From: an uncultured Bacilli bacterium
GTDB lineage: Bacteria; Bacillota_I; Bacilli_A; RF39; UBA660
Assembly: GCA_934096035.1 (NCBI GenBank)
Contig: CAKOKX010000001.1
Coordinates: 744,001-808,000, forward strand
Direction of reading: 5' to 3'
DNA length: 64,000 nucleotides
In this document: positions 18,090 to 26,796 of the stretch, in pieces
How positions within the stretch are numbered: position 1 is the first letter of the stretch
Layout: every line of letters begins with the position of its first letter
Notes under the pieces: model-generated
What the model saw: only the letters and a program-made list of their open reading frames with translations
Database searches by the model: none
What the model was told of the DNA's origin: nothing
Made by a program: the position numbers and the translations under genes

Positions 18090-19192
18090 AAATACCATAA
18101 AAATTCTCCATTATTTTTTATTTCATCAATAAATCCACATCCAAGACATTCTTCCCCGAGATATAAAACACATGCTTGTCCTGGTGTTACCGCTTTTACT
18201 TTTTCAGGGTATTTAACTCTTATCTTATTATTTTCCAAATATTCTAATTCCACAGCATGATCCTGATCTCTATATCTAAATTTAGCAGTACAAAAAGTTG
18301 GTCTTAAATCACTTATAAAATTAACATTATCTAAAATGCATTCATCGCTCATTAAATATTTATTGTCTTCTCCGAAAACTACATATAAAATATTATCTTT
18401 AACATTCTTACCACATACATAATGTCTTTCTAAATTACCGCTTATACCAACATTTCTTCTTTGGCCAATTGTATAATTCATTAAGCCTGTATGTCTACCT
18501 ATTACTTCTTTTGTAGATACATCAACAATATCTCCAGGATTAGGTTGCAAATAATTTTCAATGAATTTTTGATAGTTTCTTTCTCCAATAAAACAAATAC
18601 CCGTAGAATCTTTTTTATGAGCAACATTTAAGTTATTTTCTTCAGCTATTTTTCTAATTTCAGGTTTTGTGTATTCTCCAACTGGAAATAAAACATTTTT
18701 TAAACTTTCTCTTTTTACATCAGCCAAAAAATATGTTTGATCTTTATTTAAATCAACACTTCTTTTAAGTTTACCGTTTTCCATTCTTGCATAATGACCC
18801 GTTGCAATATAATTAGCTCCTAGCCTTTTTGCTTCTTTTATAAACAAATCAAACTTAATAAATTTATTACATAACATATCTGGATTTGGAGTTCTTCCTT
18901 TTTTTAATTCTTCTAAAAAGTATGTAAATACATAGTCCCAATATTCCTTAACAAAATCAATTCTATGTAGTTTTATACCTAATTTATTACATAATTCTAA
19001 AGCATCATTATAATCTTTTTCTTGAGGACAAATATCATTAAAATCATTGGGATTTCCTAAAAAATCATTATTAATATTACTATCCCAATTACGCATAAAT
19101 AATCCTTCAACTTCATAGCCTTGCTTAATTAAAAGTAAAGCTCCAACTGCAGAATCAACTCCACCAGATATTCCAATAATCACTTTTTCCAT
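18080..19192 (-). CDS. mnmA: tRNA-specific 2-thiouridylase MnmA
   Basis: MnmA adds sulfur to C2 of wobble uridine 34 in tRNA-Lys, -Glu and -Gln, using ATP and a persulfide relay. The sequence has the PP-loop GISGGVDSAVGALLL at the N-terminus, the catalytic cysteine in PDMLCNKFIKF near residue 100, and the second cysteine in STGICFIGERNYQKF near 200, followed by the beta-barrel C-terminal domain (YTIGQRRNVGI). The ATG encoding MEKVIIG is preferred to an upstream GTG/ATG because it fits the family N-terminus; no strong ribosome site is visible. With TrmR/TrhP and QueA it makes this window rich in wobble-base modification genes. Confidence 0.95.
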   Translation of the reverse strand: MEKVIIGISGGVDSAVGALLLIKQGYEVEGLFMRNWDSNINNDFLGNPNDFNDICPQEKDYNDALELCNKLGIKLHRIDFVKEYWDYVFTYFLEELKKGRTPNPDMLCNKFIKFDLFIKEAKRLGANYIATGHYARMENGKLKRSVDLNKDQTYFLADVKRESLKNVLFPVGEYTKPEIRKIAEENNLNVAHKKDSTGICFIGERNYQKFIENYLQPNPGDIVDVSTKEVIGRHTGLMNYTIGQRRNVGISGNLERHYVCGKNVKDNILYVVFGEDNKYLMSDECILDNVNFISDLRPTFCTAKFRYRDQDHAVELEYLENNKIRVKYPEKVKAVTPGQACVLYLGEECLGCGFIDEIKNNGEFLWYLHN

Positions 19193-19215
19193 AAACATCA
19201 CATAACTATTATATA

Positions 19216-19791
19216 CTAACTAATCAAAAAATTAAAGAGATTTACTAGTTTTCCACCTACAAAATACAAAATTATATCTAGTATAAGTATTATTCCAATA
19301 AATATTATACTTCTTTTTATAAAAACAACTAATGATTCCTTATTACTTTTCTTATTTACAATTCCATCAATAACGCATTTAATTATTTTAAATAAATTAA
19401 CACTAAAAATTATCAGCATAACTAAAAACAATAATTTATATATTATTACATAAATTGAACCATACAGTATTCCTTTTATGCCAAAAATGCAGGTTAAACT
19501 ACTTACTATGAAGCCAACACTAAAGCCATTGTAAAACATAAAAAATAAAACCAAAGGACCACCAATTAAAAACATACTTAAAATAAGTAAACTAGACAGT
19601 ATAACTAAATGTATTATCATGCTACTTGTATTTACATGAGAAAAATTTTGCAGAACCTCATTAATATTTAAAAACAATATTTCCTTTGTTGCTTCATCTA
19701 GTAATACTACAAAGACTATTCCTGTAATTAAACCAACTACTAATATTATACTCATAAAAACATATAACTTTTTATTTAGGCTTGTCCACAT
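19216..19791 (-). CDS. SpoIIM-like integral membrane protein
   Basis: The protein of about 191 residues has about five hydrophobic helices, the first near residues 10-30 after a basic start. The layout, a helix, an extracytoplasmic loop, then clustered helices with GGPLVLFFMFYNGFSVGFI, resembles the SpoIIM/DUF95 family. In Bacillus SpoIIM is part of the engulfment machinery, but many non-sporulating bacteria carry relatives of unknown role. The ATG at 19791 is preferred to upstream GTGs because AGTGGTG then serves as the ribosome site. It lies 24 bases upstream of mnmA and diverges from the small DUF4044 gene. Confidence 0.65.
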   Translation of the reverse strand: MWTSLNKKLYVFMSIILVVGLITGIVFVVLLDEATKEILFLNINEVLQNFSHVNTSSMIIHLVILSSLLILSMFLIGGPLVLFFMFYNGFSVGFIVSSLTCIFGIKGILYGSIYVIIYKLLFLVMLIIFSVNLFKIIKCVIDGIVNKKSNKESLVVFIKRSIIFIGIILILDIILYFVGGKLVNLFNFLIS

Positions 19792-19872
19792 GATTATCAC
19801 CACTTAATTATATTGCAAAATTATTACAAATATGATAAATTATTAATAGAAAAAAGAAAGTGGTGAAATATT

Positions 19873-19965
19873 TTGAATAAAAAAGCTCAAAAAATCGTAG
19901 TATGGATAATGCTTCTTATCATGGTAGCAAGTGTCATCGCAGGTATAATTGCATATATCATATAA
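19873..19965 (+). CDS. Small DUF4044-like membrane protein (30 aa)
   Basis: A TTG-initiated frame encodes 30 residues: a short basic start (MNKKAQKIVVW) and one hydrophobic helix ending in AGIIAYII. This matches the DUF4044 family of tiny membrane proteins common in Firmicutes, function unknown. GTGGTG lies about 7 bases before the TTG and a strong hairpin terminator follows the stop. It is the only plus-strand gene between 2.5 and 32 kb, squeezed between two minus-strand genes. Confidence 0.75.
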   Translation: MNKKAQKIVVWIMLLIMVASVIAGIIAYII

Positions 19966-19971
19966 GGCTCA

Positions 19972-19999
19972 AAAGAGAGTCTTTTTTTAGACTCTCTTT
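19972..19999. terminator. Bidirectional terminator, DUF4044 gene / 207-aa gene
   Basis: AAAGAGAGTCT and AGACTCTCTTT form a perfect 11-bp stem with a 6-base T loop. The stop codon of the convergent minus-strand gene (19987-19989) lies inside the hairpin. Confidence 0.85.
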
Positions 20000-20610
20000 A
20001 AAGTTAATTCGTCATTTTTCCCAAGATTCATTATTCTATCATATTCAATTAATAAATCAAATCCCATTCCATTATTTTTTTCAACTAACAAGAAACCTTT
20101 TTCTAAACCTTTACTATTAAGTAAAGTAATCAAATCTGATAATCTTATAAAGCCAAACTCATATCCGGTTGGATGAACACTGCAAAGACCAAAATCATCA
20201 AATGATGCTAAGATATCTTTAGAAAAAAAGTAAGGATTTACGCCATATGCTGCAAAAAGAGGATGAAGTTTCATAGCTCCGCCAGAAACTAATACTCCTT
20301 GTAAAGGCTCTCTTTTAGCCATTTCATTAAAATTATTAGTTATAACATTTCTAAAAGTAGAAACAACTATAGATTTAGAGTTTTCTTCTTCATTATCACT
20401 TACTATTTCTCCGAATTTAACAACTCCAAATTCATTTGGTAATATTTGTCCATCTCTAACTGCAGCTATGTACTTATCCAAAGCTTCTCCAAGTTTTTCA
20501 TATTCAGAATCAAGAAAATCTTCAACAAATAAACTAGATAGTTCATCTACTTTTGCATCATCATAGCCGTTTAATATTAAACTTTGTTTAACTTCTTCGT
20601 ACTTTTTCAT
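19987..20610 (-). CDS. Conserved-looking protein of unknown function (207 aa)
   Basis: This 207-residue soluble protein is not recognised. It has an acidic helical N-terminal half (residues about 1-85) and a C-terminal half with GVLVSGGAMKLHPLFAAYGVNPYFFSKDILASFDDFGLCSVHPTGYE, rich in Gly, Phe and Tyr. There is no signal or membrane segment. It has its own promoter (TTGACA at 20660-20665), GGAGGGG before the ATG, and its own terminator, so it is a single-gene transcript beside tig. Confidence 0.65.
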   Translation of the reverse strand: MKKYEEVKQSLILNGYDDAKVDELSSLFVEDFLDSEYEKLGEALDKYIAAVRDGQILPNEFGVVKFGEIVSDNEEENSKSIVVSTFRNVITNNFNEMAKREPLQGVLVSGGAMKLHPLFAAYGVNPYFFSKDILASFDDFGLCSVHPTGYEFGFIRLSDLITLLNSKGLEKGFLLVEKNNGMGFDLLIEYDRIMNLGKNDELTLKRV

Positions 20611-20637
20611 ATTTTCCCCTCCTTAGGTAAGGAATAT

Positions 20638-20665
20638 TTTATAATAAATTTATATAAATTGTCAA
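20638..20665 (-). promoter_or_regulatory. Sigma-A promoter for the 207-aa gene
   Basis: On the minus strand a perfect TTGACA -35 box (20660-20665) is followed after 16 bases by TATAAA (20638-20643); TAAAAT two bases further on is an alternative -10. Confidence 0.6.
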
Positions 20666-20691
20666 GAAAAAAAGACCAAATATAGGTCTTT
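20663..20691 (-). terminator. Intrinsic terminator of tig
   Basis: AAAGACC and GGTCTTT form a 7-bp stem with a 7-base loop followed on the minus strand by a T tract. It overlaps the tig stop codon at 20690. Confidence 0.75.
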
Positions 20692-21934
20692 AATTATTTT
20701 CTTTTAGTATTTCTAATGCTTTATGCATTTTCATATCATATTCAATAACATCCATTGATCCATATGCTTTTAAAAGTTCTGCTTTATCAACACCATAAGA
20801 TGCAGCAATTTCTGAAGCTCGAGTTTCAACTTCTTCTTTAGTAAATTTTAAATTTTCTTTTTCAGCAATAGCTTCTAACATAAAACGATATTTAACACGT
20901 TTTTCAGCTTCTGGTTCCATTTGTTTATGTAAATCTTCTTCTTTAGTACCAGTAATTTTCATAAATTCATTAAAATCCATTCCTTGCATTTTTAATTGTT
21001 CTGCATATTGATTAATCATTCTATGAACTTCTTCATCAATAATTTCTGAATTAATTTCTACTTTCATATTTTTAGCAGCAGCTTCTAATACTTTATCCAT
21101 GAATTCATCTTCTAAATGATGTTCTTTTTCATGTGTTAATTCTTCTTTAACTTTAGCTTTTAATCCAGCTTCATCTTTAACATCTTCATATCCTAAATCT
21201 TCAAAGAATTCTTTATTCATTTCTGGTAAAACTCTAGTTTTAACTTCATTTACTGTAACTGTAAATGTTACATCCTTACCTTTTAATTCTTCAACATAGT
21301 TTTCTGGAAATTTAAGATTTAATTCTTTAGTTTCTCCAGCTTTCATTCCAACTACGCCTTCTTCAAAACCAGGAATAAATGAATGACTTCCAATTTCTAA
21401 TGGATAATTTTCTCCTTTAGCCCCTTCAACTTCTTTACCATCTACAACTCCAGTAAAGCTAATAACAGCAGTATCGCCTTCAACAACTGTGCCATTTTCT
21501 TTAACAACAACATCAGCCATATGAGTTCTCATGTGTTCAATTTCATTACTTACTTCTTCATCTGTTACTTTAGCTTCTTCTTTTTTAATTTTTAAGTTTT
21601 TATAATCTCCTAAAGTAACTTCTGGTTTAGTAATAATTGTAAATTTAAAAATAACATTTGTGTCGCTAATTCCAGTAACATCAACTTGAGGTTCAATAAC
21701 TGGTATTAGTTTTTCACTATCTAACGCTTTTTTATAAGCAACACTTATACAAGCATCAATAGCATCAGCATATAATGATTCAATTCCAAAATGTTTTAAA
21801 TAAATTTCTTTACTTGCCATTCCTTTTCTAAAACCATCAATTTTAACTTCCTTATTTTTCTTTTTGAATACGGCATCTAAAGAGTCTACCCATTCTTTTT
21901 CTAATTTAATTTCAACTTCATGTACGTTTTTCAT
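20690..21934 (-). CDS. tig: Trigger factor (ribosome-bound chaperone)
   Basis: Trigger factor binds near the ribosomal exit tunnel and helps nascent chains fold; it also has peptidyl-prolyl isomerase activity. The 414-residue protein shows the ribosome-binding signature (VKIDGFRKGMASKEI, residues about 30-45), the FKBP-like domain (GDTAVISFTGVVDGKEVEG, then PGFEEGVVGMKAGETKEL, residues about 155-240) and the helical C-terminal chaperone arms. It is slightly short of the usual 430. A good promoter (21959-21987) and a terminator overlapping the stop frame it as a monocistronic unit. Confidence 0.96.
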   Translation of the reverse strand: MKNVHEVEIKLEKEWVDSLDAVFKKKNKEVKIDGFRKGMASKEIYLKHFGIESLYADAIDACISVAYKKALDSEKLIPVIEPQVDVTGISDTNVIFKFTIITKPEVTLGDYKNLKIKKEEAKVTDEEVSNEIEHMRTHMADVVVKENGTVVEGDTAVISFTGVVDGKEVEGAKGENYPLEIGSHSFIPGFEEGVVGMKAGETKELNLKFPENYVEELKGKDVTFTVTVNEVKTRVLPEMNKEFFEDLGYEDVKDEAGLKAKVKEELTHEKEHHLEDEFMDKVLEAAAKNMKVEINSEIIDEEVHRMINQYAEQLKMQGMDFNEFMKITGTKEEDLHKQMEPEAEKRVKYRFMLEAIAEKENLKFTKEEVETRASEIAASYGVDKAELLKAYGSMDVIEYDMKMHKALEILKENN

Positions 21935-21958
21935 AAATACTTCCTTCCTAACTACTTT

Positions 21959-21987
21959 ATTATAATATAATTACTTCTAATTTACAA
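21959..21987 (-). promoter_or_regulatory. Sigma-A promoter for tig
   Basis: TTGTAA (21982-21987) and TATAAT (21959-21964) lie 17 bases apart on the minus strand, 25 bases upstream of the tig start. Confidence 0.7.
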
Positions 21988-22023
21988 GAAAATAAGCTTA
22001 AATTCTCAGGAATTAAGCTATTT
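21986..22023 (-). terminator. Intrinsic terminator of greA
   Basis: AGCTTAATTC and GAATTTAAGCT pair with one bulge on the minus strand and are followed by TTATTTTC. The hairpin overlaps the greA stop (22013) and ends just before the tig promoter. Confidence 0.6.
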
Positions 22024-22480
22024 TTTTAATTTTTATTGTATAACCACCATTTGGGCTTGCAACTTCAACACTATCACCAATTTTATGTTTAAGTAAAGCT
22101 ATTCCTAAAGGTGATTCATTTGATATTTTATTTTCAAATGGGTCAGCTTCCATAGATCCAACTATTTTATATTCTTCTTCTTCACCATCATCATAGCTTA
22201 TTGTAACTGTTGAACCTAAACTGACTTCATTCTTTCCTTTATTATCTATTATTTCTGCATGTTCAAGTTTATATTCTAGTTCTTGGATCTTTGCTTCAAT
22301 TATTGCTTGTTCATTTCTAGCAGCATCATAATCGGCATTTTCAGATAAATCTCCTAAAGCTCTTGCTTCTTTTAATGCCTTAATTACTTCTGGACGACGA
22401 ACATTTTTAAGTTCATTTAATTCGTTTTCAGCTTCTAAAAATCCTTCCGCAGTCATTATAAATGTATTTTCTTTTTTCAT
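22013..22480 (-). CDS. greA: Transcription elongation factor GreA
   Basis: GreA rescues backtracked RNA polymerase by stimulating transcript cleavage. The 155-residue protein has the N-terminal coiled coil (residues about 10-75, LKNVRRPEVIKALKEARALGDLSENADYDAARNEQ, containing the catalytic acidic tip DLSENADY) and the FKBP-like C-terminal domain (SLGSTVTISYDDGEEE, NKISNESPLGIALL). The ATG at 22480 is chosen because GGAGA lies 9 bases upstream; an upstream TTG is too close. It follows the trhP genes, as in Bacillus, but udk is missing between them. Confidence 0.96.
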   Translation of the reverse strand: MKKENTFIMTAEGFLEAENELNELKNVRRPEVIKALKEARALGDLSENADYDAARNEQAIIEAKIQELEYKLEHAEIIDNKGKNEVSLGSTVTISYDDGEEEEYKIVGSMEADPFENKISNESPLGIALLKHKIGDSVEVASPNGGYTIKIKKIA

Positions 22481-22526
22481 AAAAATCAATCTCCTTTTTT
22501 ATTTCAATTTACAGTTCATAATCATA

Positions 22527-23714
22527 CTATAAAACATCTAATTTGTCAAATACTTTTAACCTCATCATATCATTTACTTGTAGTTTATCATCCACATTCA
22601 TTTTTATAATACTCTTTGGATGTCTACATACATCGATAACATTATCTTCATCATCATATATTGTATTAATTTGATATTCAAATGTTTCATGATTTGGTCC
22701 AAAAAATTGCACAATTTGTCCACTCTCAAAATAATTTCTTACTTCAATCGTCGCAATTTTATTTACTTCATCATAGTCTAACACTAATCCTAAAAAATCT
22801 TGATTTGATACTTCTGTTCTTCCATTCCAATATTCTTCGTTTACTCCGGGTAATTTATCATAAAATTGAGGAGTTGATTCACGATTTGCACAACGATTTA
22901 ATATTTTTAAATAATAATCCTCCATTTTTTTAGTTAAAGTATTATTTAAAGCCGCATCAATCATTCTTCGATAACTTAGTAAAACAGTAGATACATAATA
23001 AATTGAACGCATTCTACCTTCAATTTTAAAAGATGCAACACCTAAATCAATTTGATCTTTTATAAATGGTACCATATTTAAATCTTTAGGCATAATAGTT
23101 AAATTAGGTTTATCGTTTACTAAAAATTCCCAACGACAGACTTGAGCACAACCACCACGATTAGAATCTCTATTAGTCATATAATTTGATAAAACACATT
23201 TACCACTAAAAGAAGTACACATAGCACCATGAATAAATGTTTCAATTTCAACACCTGTCTTAGCAATATTAATTAAATCTTTACGAGATGCCTCACGTGC
23301 TAAAACAACTCTTGTAACACCCAACTTTTGCCAAAACTTAACAGATCTACTATTTAGGGTACTAGCTTGCGTAGATAAGCAAACACTCAAGCCAAGATTA
23401 AGATTCTGACACATTTTAATTACTACTATATCACTAGCGATTATTCCATCAATATTTATACTATCTAAATATTTTAAATATTCTTCTAAACCATTTAAAT
23501 TTTCATCATGAAACACAATATTAACAGTTACATAAATCTTTTTACCTAAACTATGAGCATAATTGCTTGCTTCTTTTAATTCTTCTAAACTAAAATTCTT
23601 AGCATTAGCTCTTAAACTAAAGTTTTGTCCCCCACAATAAATAGCATCAGCTCCATATAGGTAAGCAAACTTCATTTTTTCAAAATCACCAGCAGGTGCT
23701 AATAACTCAGGCAT
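22527..23714 (-). CDS. trhP2: U32-family tRNA uridine hydroxylase subunit TrhP2 (YrrO-like)
   Basis: This 395-residue protein belongs to peptidase family U32, now known to include prephenate-dependent enzymes that hydroxylate wobble uridine 34 (ho5U) in tRNA. The N-terminus (MPELLAPAGDFEKMKFAYLYGADAIYCGG) and the cysteine cluster GAMCTSFSGKCVLS followed by GGCAQVCRWEF (residues about 160-195, an iron-sulfur site) are diagnostic. It overlaps trhP1 by 8 bases, and trmR, which methylates the product to mo5U, is next upstream. Gene order equals yrrM-yrrN-yrrO of Bacillus. Confidence 0.9.
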   Translation of the reverse strand: MPELLAPAGDFEKMKFAYLYGADAIYCGGQNFSLRANAKNFSLEELKEASNYAHSLGKKIYVTVNIVFHDENLNGLEEYLKYLDSINIDGIIASDIVVIKMCQNLNLGLSVCLSTQASTLNSRSVKFWQKLGVTRVVLAREASRKDLINIAKTGVEIETFIHGAMCTSFSGKCVLSNYMTNRDSNRGGCAQVCRWEFLVNDKPNLTIMPKDLNMVPFIKDQIDLGVASFKIEGRMRSIYYVSTVLLSYRRMIDAALNNTLTKKMEDYYLKILNRCANRESTPQFYDKLPGVNEEYWNGRTEVSNQDFLGLVLDYDEVNKIATIEVRNYFESGQIVQFFGPNHETFEYQINTIYDDEDNVIDVCRHPKSIIKMNVDDKLQVNDMMRLKVFDKLDVL

Positions 23715-24468
23715 CTAAATCACCTACCTTATATACTGTTTTTTTATCTAAAAATATTCTACTACAATCTATATTACTTAAATCATTATTTAATACTTTT
23801 CTTATATTATTTATATCTAAAAGAATGGGATCATACCAGAAATATAAAACATTATCTAAATCAAGTAAACTAGTTCCGTCATAATATGGATAAGCATAAA
23901 CTTTAGTTCCATAATCAGATTCTATTACTTTAAAAAATTTATTATTGATATGGCTATCTATTACTTTTTCTTTATCTAATTTATAATACATCTCATAATT
24001 ATCTAATAAATTTCTTCTTGAAAACATAAGCCCTTTTAAACCAAATGTATATATTACTACTTTTTTATTAACATTTTTAACTATATTCCTAATTTCTTCT
24101 TCAGATAAATCACTAGAAACAACTATACTATCTACATATTCTAAATAACTATTAATTGAGCTAACATTATTACTTATATGATCTAATATTAATATCTTAG
24201 TTATATCTCTATCTTTTACAACATCTAAAATACCTAAATCATCAAACGCAATTCCTTTAATATTACTTGATAACAAAGTTTCTTCCAGTTTATTTATTTC
24301 ATCATCATTTAATATTCTATTTACTAAGACAAAATCATCTATATCTTTTATATCAAAATACTCTTCATAACCTACGGAAAAAAATCTAAGAGGATAAACT
24401 AGTGTTACATCCTCTTTCTTTAAATTACTTATAAAATTTTTATTAGTTACAGTTACTAATTTATTCAT
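23707..24468 (-). CDS. trhP1: Divergent U32-family subunit TrhP1 (YrrN-like)
   Basis: The 253-residue protein is assigned mainly by position between trmR and trhP2 with 8-base overlaps on both sides, the place of yrrN in Bacillus. Its fold pattern fits a U32 TIM-barrel: repeated beta-alpha units, VVIYTFGLKGLMFSRRNLL where the family has a Gly-rich loop, and the ending KKTVYKVGDLD, which resembles the YrrN C-terminus. It lacks the iron-sulfur cysteine cluster of TrhP2 and is shorter than YrrN (about 309), so it is probably an accessory subunit. Similarity is weak and unverified. Confidence 0.65.
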   Translation of the reverse strand: MNKLVTVTNKNFISNLKKEDVTLVYPLRFFSVGYEEYFDIKDIDDFVLVNRILNDDEINKLEETLLSSNIKGIAFDDLGILDVVKDRDITKILILDHISNNVSSINSYLEYVDSIVVSSDLSEEEIRNIVKNVNKKVVIYTFGLKGLMFSRRNLLDNYEMYYKLDKEKVIDSHINNKFFKVIESDYGTKVYAYPYYDGTSLLDLDNVLYFWYDPILLDINNIRKVLNNDLSNIDCSRIFLDKKTVYKVGDLDA

Positions 24469-25054
24469 GTTTCCATGTACTTACTGAAAGTCCATCCCCA
24501 ATATCATAAAACTTGGTATCAAACTCAGTATTACTTTTTAAAAATTCAATATAATTTTCGATTTTTTCCACTAGGCTTTTTAAATTACCTTTATCTAATT
24601 TACTAGATTCACCAACATAACCATGAAATTTAATATTATCTGTGATAATTGTACCATTTGGATTTAAGAAATTTTTATACTTTTCAAAAAATTTAGTATA
24701 TTGTCCTTTAGCTGCATCAATAAATATTAAATCATATCTCAAATCTTCAGATAAATTTAATTCTAAAGCATCTTGATAAACAACATTAATTTTCTTTTCC
24801 ATGCCACATTTCTTAACGTTCTTTAAGCATTCCATATATCTTACTTCATCTCTTTCAATTGTTGTAACAACACAATCTTGCGTACTAGATGCCATAAGTA
24901 TTGCTGAATATCCAATTGCACTTCCTATTTCTAAAACATTTTTTATATTATTTTCTTTAATATATTTCATTATAAATGCAATAGATTTTTTTTCAATGAT
25001 TGGTACATTTTTTTCATTAGCATACCTTTCCATTTCTAATATTTGTTCTTTCAA
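24461..25054 (-). CDS. trmR: tRNA 5-hydroxyuridine methyltransferase TrmR (O-methyltransferase)
   Basis: TrmR transfers a methyl group from S-adenosylmethionine to 5-hydroxyuridine 34, giving mo5U in tRNAs. The 197-residue sequence is a class I methyltransferase of the COMT-like type: motif I NVLEIGSAIGYSAILMA at about 40-55, the acidic strand VTTIERDE, YDLIFIDAAKGQYTKFFE with the metal-binding Asp, and ITDNIKFHG. Translation starts at a TTG with AAGGTG 7 bases upstream. It overlaps trhP1 and follows mltG after 12 bases, matching the Bacillus yrrL-yrrM order. Confidence 0.85.
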   Translation of the reverse strand: MKEQILEMERYANEKNVPIIEKKSIAFIMKYIKENNIKNVLEIGSAIGYSAILMASSTQDCVVTTIERDEVRYMECLKNVKKCGMEKKINVVYQDALELNLSEDLRYDLIFIDAAKGQYTKFFEKYKNFLNPNGTIITDNIKFHGYVGESSKLDKGNLKSLVEKIENYIEFLKSNTEFDTKFYDIGDGLSVSTWKHE

Positions 25055-25066
25055 TTTAATTCACCT

Positions 25067-26116
25067 TTACTTTATATATCTTCTTACTAATTCATTAAAA
25101 CCATCAATATCTTTAGCAAAATAAACCTTACCAGTATCTACATCTGCTACAAAATAAAGATAATCAGTATCTGCAGGTTCAAGTGCAGCCTTTATACTTC
25201 CAATAGATGGATTACAAATAGGTCCAACAGGAAGCCCAATAAATGTAGTAACTCTAGTATTATAAGGGTTTTCATCATTTAAGTCAACTTTTGTTAAAGT
25301 TTCCTTCATACTTTTTTGAACACCATAATAACTAGTTACATCCATTCCTAAACTCATATTTAATTCTAATCTTTTATTTATTACTTGAGTAACCATCTTT
25401 CTATCTTCATATTTATTTGCTTCTTTTTCAGCAATACTTGCCATTGTAAATATTTCATGAACACTATATTTACTTTTCTTTATTTCTTCTTTTAAAGGGC
25501 TTAACTTTTCATTTGTTACATTAAGAATTCTTCTTATCACTTGTTCAACTGTAGTTTCTTTATAAAACTCATATGTTTCAGGAAACAAATAACCTTCTAA
25601 AGCATAATAAATATCATCATCAAGTATATCGTTAGTTAAAAACCAATAATCAGCAATTAAGCCTTTCAAAAACGATTTATCATTTACCTTTTTTATTGCT
25701 TCATCAAAATCTATATTAGTTTCATCACTAATTAGCTTCATGTATTCTTTTAAAGTAACACCTTCTTTTAAAGTTATTTTAATACTTGGTTTAAATTCTT
25801 TAATAACATCACCACTATTTAAAGATTTAATAATATCTTGAGTTGACATATCTCTGCTAAACTCATATGATCCTGCTTGCAAGTTCTTATTACCAGAAAT
25901 TACCAAATAAATTATTGCAGCATACTTACTTCTAATAAGTTTTGCGTCTTTTAAATTATCAACAATCTTTTCTTTACCATCACCTTTTTTAACCGTAAAT
26001 GTAATTACTTTATTACTCTTACTACTTGGTGTAAGTAATATAAAATAAGTTGCTATAAGCGCTATAATTATACCTAGAATGACCCCCAAAACAATAAATA
26101 GTTTTTTATTTTTCAT
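25067..26116 (-). CDS. mltG: Endolytic peptidoglycan transglycosylase MltG (YceG-like)
   Basis: MltG cuts nascent glycan strands at the membrane and sets their length. The protein of about 349 residues has one N-terminal membrane helix (residues about 4-28) and an extracytoplasmic LysM-like plus YceG domain. The catalytic Glu is in IFTMASIAEKEANKYEDR, with YLFPETYEF upstream and NPYNTRVTTFIGLPVGPICNPS downstream, all family signatures. The ATG at 26116 is favoured over an upstream GTG. It overlaps the DUF1292 gene by about 10 bases. Confidence 0.93.
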   Translation of the reverse strand: MKNKKLFIVLGVILGIIIALIATYFILLTPSSKSNKVITFTVKKGDGKEKIVDNLKDAKLIRSKYAAIIYLVISGNKNLQAGSYEFSRDMSTQDIIKSLNSGDVIKEFKPSIKITLKEGVTLKEYMKLISDETNIDFDEAIKKVNDKSFLKGLIADYWFLTNDILDDDIYYALEGYLFPETYEFYKETTVEQVIRRILNVTNEKLSPLKEEIKKSKYSVHEIFTMASIAEKEANKYEDRKMVTQVINKRLELNMSLGMDVTSYYGVQKSMKETLTKVDLNDENPYNTRVTTFIGLPVGPICNPSIGSIKAALEPADTDYLYFVADVDTGKVYFAKDIDGFNELVRRYIK

Positions 26117-26384
26117 CTTTACCACAATCCTTTTTATTAATTAAATTTTGTACTTGTAAAAAAATATTATCAAGAATTTCTAGCTTTCTTTTATCTTTAA
26201 TTGGTTTTAATACTTGTTTTCCATCTTCGTAACAATAACTTGATACATAACAAATTACATCTCCGAGCTTATTTATTTCATCTTTGGTATATATAATAAA
26301 TTCTTCACCTTCCATTGTAATCTTTATAATGGGTTTATATTCTTTTTTATCTATATTTTCTTCTACTACTAACTTATTTTTCAT
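26106..26384 (-). CDS. DUF1292 (YrzB-like) protein
   Basis: This is a 92-residue acidic/basic protein with a beta-rich core (KPIIKITMEGEEFIIYTKDEI) and a following conserved-type VICYVSSYCYEDG. It matches the DUF1292/YrzB family in size and in position between ruvX and mltG, the same order as in Bacillus. The biochemical role of the family is not known. It overlaps ruvX by 11 bases and mltG by about 10. Confidence 0.75.
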   Translation of the reverse strand: MKNKLVVEENIDKKEYKPIIKITMEGEEFIIYTKDEINKLGDVICYVSSYCYEDGKQVLKPIKDKRKLEILDNIFLQVQNLINKKDCGKDEK

Positions 26385-26796
26385 AATTTTGCCTCTTTAA
26401 ATAAGATTCTAATATCAAAACTGCTGACAATACATCTGTTTTATTTTGTTCATTAATTCTTTTTAATCCATTATTTTTCATAATATTAATTGCTTCAACT
26501 GTAGTTAATCTTTCATCTTCAAGTATTACTTCAATATTTTCTCTTTCCAATATTTTTTTAAAATTTAAACTTCTTTGTGCTGCAAAACCTAAGCTATTAT
26601 CCATATTTTTAGGAAGTCCTAAAACTACTCTTGAAATATTTTTATCCCTTATTATTTCCAACAATTTATTTAATGCTTCATTATAATCTTCTCTTTTAAA
26701 TTTAATTAAAGTTAGTGGGCTTACTAAAGTATTGGTTTTATCACTAATGGCTACTCCAAGAGAAGTTGTTCCTAAATCGAGTCCTAAATATCTCAT
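26374..26796 (-). CDS. ruvX: RuvX/YqgF-family Holliday junction resolvase-like nuclease
   Basis: The 140-residue protein has the RNase H fold signature at its N-terminus (MRYLGLDLGTTSLGVAISD, with the catalytic Asp), the strand RVVLGLPKNMDNSLG and the C-terminal acidic residues VILEDERLTTVEA and KTDVLSAVLILESYL. Members of this family process pre-16S rRNA and/or branched DNA. Its stop and the ireB gene overlap by one base. The length is typical. Confidence 0.92.
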   Translation of the reverse strand: MRYLGLDLGTTSLGVAISDKTNTLVSPLTLIKFKREDYNEALNKLLEIIRDKNISRVVLGLPKNMDNSLGFAAQRSLNFKKILERENIEVILEDERLTTVEAINIMKNNGLKRINEQNKTDVLSAVLILESYLKRQNYEK